Made by a program: the position numbers and the translations under genes. This document shows, piece after piece, positions 41,996 through 43,670 of a DNA stretch of 43,670 nt (position 1 is its first letter; each line of letters begins with the position of its first letter). The notes beneath the pieces were generated by a model that saw nothing but the letters and a program-made list of their open reading frames with translations, was not told the DNA's origin and ran no database searches. Source of the DNA: Clostridiaceae bacterium OM02-2AC (GTDB lineage Bacteria; Bacillota_I; Bacilli_A; Erysipelotrichales; Erysipelotrichaceae); NCBI GenBank assembly GCA_003481775.1, contig QULU01000007.1, forward strand, positions 1-43,670, read 5' to 3'.

Positions 41996-43670
41996 GGCTG
42001 CTTACCTTCATCTTTCTTTCCATATTTCACGGTATAGGTCATCAGTCCGTCATATTCACCTCTATACTTCTCCTTTTCAGGATTCGTAACTATCGGTGTC
42101 TTCAATGTGAAACCTGCTTCTGTCTTCGCATCATAGATAAGTGATGCCAGAAGGTTTTTGTCACTTGTCAGTTTCTTACCAGCTTCGTCAAATACCGATA
42201 CGACATAGGTCTCTCCAGTCTTTGATTCTGCATTGTTCAATGTGATCTCATGTGGTGTATACACATTGAAATACTGCGTGATATCCTGACCTGCAGGCTT
42301 ATCTTCCTCTTTCACGGTGATCAGTTCCAACTTGTCACTACCTACAGCTTCTTTCCCGTCTACTGTATTTTTTAACTGTATCCGTTTCGGTGTGATGATA
42401 TAGGAAGCAGCATCATTCAGCAGCAGATCAACAGGCAGTTCAAATTCCTGGGTCACCTTATTTCCAGCATTACTTTCAACTTCCATCTTGATTCTGATCG
42501 TACCGACTTCTACCTTGTTATCTACCATTTCATCGATATATGCCTGAATTGGGAAATAGGTATCATAATTTACAGCATCCTTATCCAGAGTATAGATTGG
42601 TGTTTTTTCTGTAGTACCCTTGATGACCGCCTGATTGTCGATGCTTTCAACCCCCAACGGTGTTGTGATATCGCCCGTGTTTTTTAACAATGTTGTCACG
42701 GTCTCCTCACAATCATCTACCTGCATGGTATATGTAATCTGTTTAATACCGGATACCGGTGCTTCAATCTTCATAGGATAGATATACGTCTTATCGTAAT
42801 TCTCACGTGTAATCTTTTCCGGCACTTTCTCTGTCTCCGTTTCATCTTTTACTACTGTTATTTTTGGCTTATCACTTGGTTCATTGATGAGCTGCATCGT
42901 TTCCAGTGTCGTTGTCTTACCAGCATTATTCACTGCCACAATGCGAATACTTCCCTTGAATTCATCATTTATCAGGAATGTAGCTGTTTTCTTCTTAACT
43001 GCAAAGGTACCTTCCTCAACACCCGGTACAGTACTATTTTCATCACTTAGCGTAGCATCTGTTATTTCTGTAGTATTTCCATCCTTATCAACTTTATATA
43101 TGGTTAAGGAACGGATTCCACTCTCCTCATCAACGACACTCGTTGTGATATTCAGTCCATCCTTAGAGAAGCGTTTCCCCTGTACTGATCCAGCATCCGG
43201 AATTGAAGCTGGTATATTGCTATCATTTACACTGATAAACGGCTTTACAGGTGCACTCTCATCCACACGCACGGATCTCTTGGCATTTGCTGAACCTGTA
43301 AAGGCTCCGGTCACTGGATCACGGAAGCGCAATTCATACTTCTTCGGACTTGTTCCGGCATCCTTATCATGTGTGAAGTCATCCGTCCAGTCCCATGTTT
43401 CTGGTTTATCCGCATTTCCCTTTTTCTCTACATCAGTATTGATAATTTTGCTATAGGTTCTCACATTATTTGCTTCAGCACTCCCTGTTGTAGCTTTATC
43501 TGTGGGTTTCATAGTGACTGTACTGCCATTCCATGCTTCACTATCTTTTTTCACCAGATTTTCCAAATCCGGTGTTATCGTATACCAGTCTTCTGTGAAG
43601 CTGTCCTGAGTGACCTTCAGTATCTTATCAGCACCTTTATCTGCTGTTTTGGAATCTATGAAATTGATAT
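41992..43670 (-). CDS. Large secreted Ig-like surface protein (5' end outside window)
   Basis: The frame is open to the window edge: about 558 residues are visible and the true start lies beyond 43670. A TTG at 43566 could be mistaken for a start but has no ribosome site, and coding continues upstream (INFIDSKTADKGADKILKV). The visible part is a string of Ig-like beta domains, for example APVKPFISVNDSNIPASI, VVDEESGIRSLTIYKVDKDG, AVNNAGKTTTLETMQL and a C-terminal module ending YDGLMTYTVKYGKKDEGKQP. No membrane anchor or LPxTG is present at the C-terminus. It is the likely main adhesin or matrix protein of the cluster, with its stop overlapping the next start (ATGA). Confidence 0.7.
   Translation of the reverse strand, partial: INFIDSKTADKGADKILKVTQDSFTEDWYTITPDLENLVKKDSEAWNGSTVTMKPTDKATTGSAEANNVRTYSKIINTDVEKKGNADKPETWDWTDDFTHDKDAGTSPKKYELRFRDPVTGAFTGSANAKRSVRVDESAPVKPFISVNDSNIPASIPDAGSVQGKRFSKDGLNITTSVVDEESGIRSLTIYKVDKDGNTTEITDATLSDENSTVPGVEEGTFAVKKKTATFLINDEFKGSIRIVAVNNAGKTTTLETMQLINEPSDKPKITVVKDETETEKVPEKITRENYDKTYIYPMKIEAPVSGIKQITYTMQVDDCEETVTTLLKNTGDITTPLGVESIDNQAVIKGTTEKTPIYTLDKDAVNYDTYFPIQAYIDEMVDNKVEVGTIRIKMEVESNAGNKVTQEFELPVDLLLNDAASYIITPKRIQLKNTVDGKEAVGSDKLELITVKEEDKPAGQDITQYFNVYTPHEITLNNAESKTGETYVVSVFDEAGKKLTSDKNLLASLIYDAKTEAGFTLKTPIVTNPEKEKYRGEYDGLMTYTVKYGKKDEGKQP

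Noticed and set aside
40718..43670. LPxTG sortase signal and a sortase gene
   Set aside because: The anchor-like tail lacks LPxTG and no sortase gene is in the window, so sortase anchoring is not claimed.
34586..43670. Conjugative, phage or type VII secretion locus
   Set aside because: No secretion ATPase, relaxase, capsid, WxG protein or integrase was seen; the recombinase-like proteins lack catalytic residues.

Overview
The window looks like chromosome from a low- to mid-GC gut Firmicute, most likely an Erysipelotrichia member of the [Clostridium] innocuum type. That is inferred from codon style, strong AGGAGG ribosome sites, abundant U-tailed terminators and gene content (PTS, many HAD phosphatases, old-yellow-enzyme reductases, Na+/solute symporter). 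No rRNA, tRNA, CRISPR array, IS transposase or integrase was recognised.

Layout. (1) 83-7464: a small membrane protein, then a leftward PTS operon (Gfo/Idh oxidoreductase, mannitol-type EIICB, HAD phosphatase, separate EIIA, ROK kinase) divergent from its probable MtlR-type PRD regulator; palindromic repeats lie between them. (2) 8226-20625: housekeeping and accessory genes: PadR/DUF3795 pair, two tandem small HAD proteins, an SDR, an XRE regulator opposite an unannotated 34-residue membrane peptide, AzlCD, two Cof-type HADs with a DUF1361 membrane protein, DUF2087 protein, iron-dependent alcohol dehydrogenase, SNF transporter and another HAD. (3) 20904-27213: two paralogous FMN/4Fe-4S/FAD enoate-reductase-type enzymes behind an AraC-family regulator with two DNA-binding domains, then a sugar nucleotidyltransferase. 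(4) 27412-31017: an AT-rich island of unrelated small genes on one strand (nucleotide-kinase-like ATPase, membrane protein, alpha/beta hydrolase, DJ-1/PfpI, carbamoyltransferase-like protein, two decayed genes) whose boundaries carry a recurring AAATTCTAA-like motif, suggesting cassette-like assembly. (5) 31269-34000: TetR regulator divergent from a third enoate-reductase-type enzyme, with a clear promoter and palindromic operator.

(6) 34586-43670: a leftward, tightly packed cluster that I do not recognise as a described system. In transcription order: a large secreted Ig-like protein (runs off the window), a signal-peptide protein with a cell-wall-anchor-like tail fused in frame to a second secreted beta-rich protein, three paralogous single-pass membrane proteins, two catalytically gutted serine-recombinase-like DNA-binding proteins flanking a coiled-coil membrane protein and a lipoprotein with two thioredoxin folds, and two bactofilins (one membrane-anchored, one with a long charged coiled coil). 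My inference is a cell-surface structure or adhesin assembled on a bactofilin scaffold, with a redox folding factor and dedicated regulators. This is the best candidate here for a previously undescribed system.
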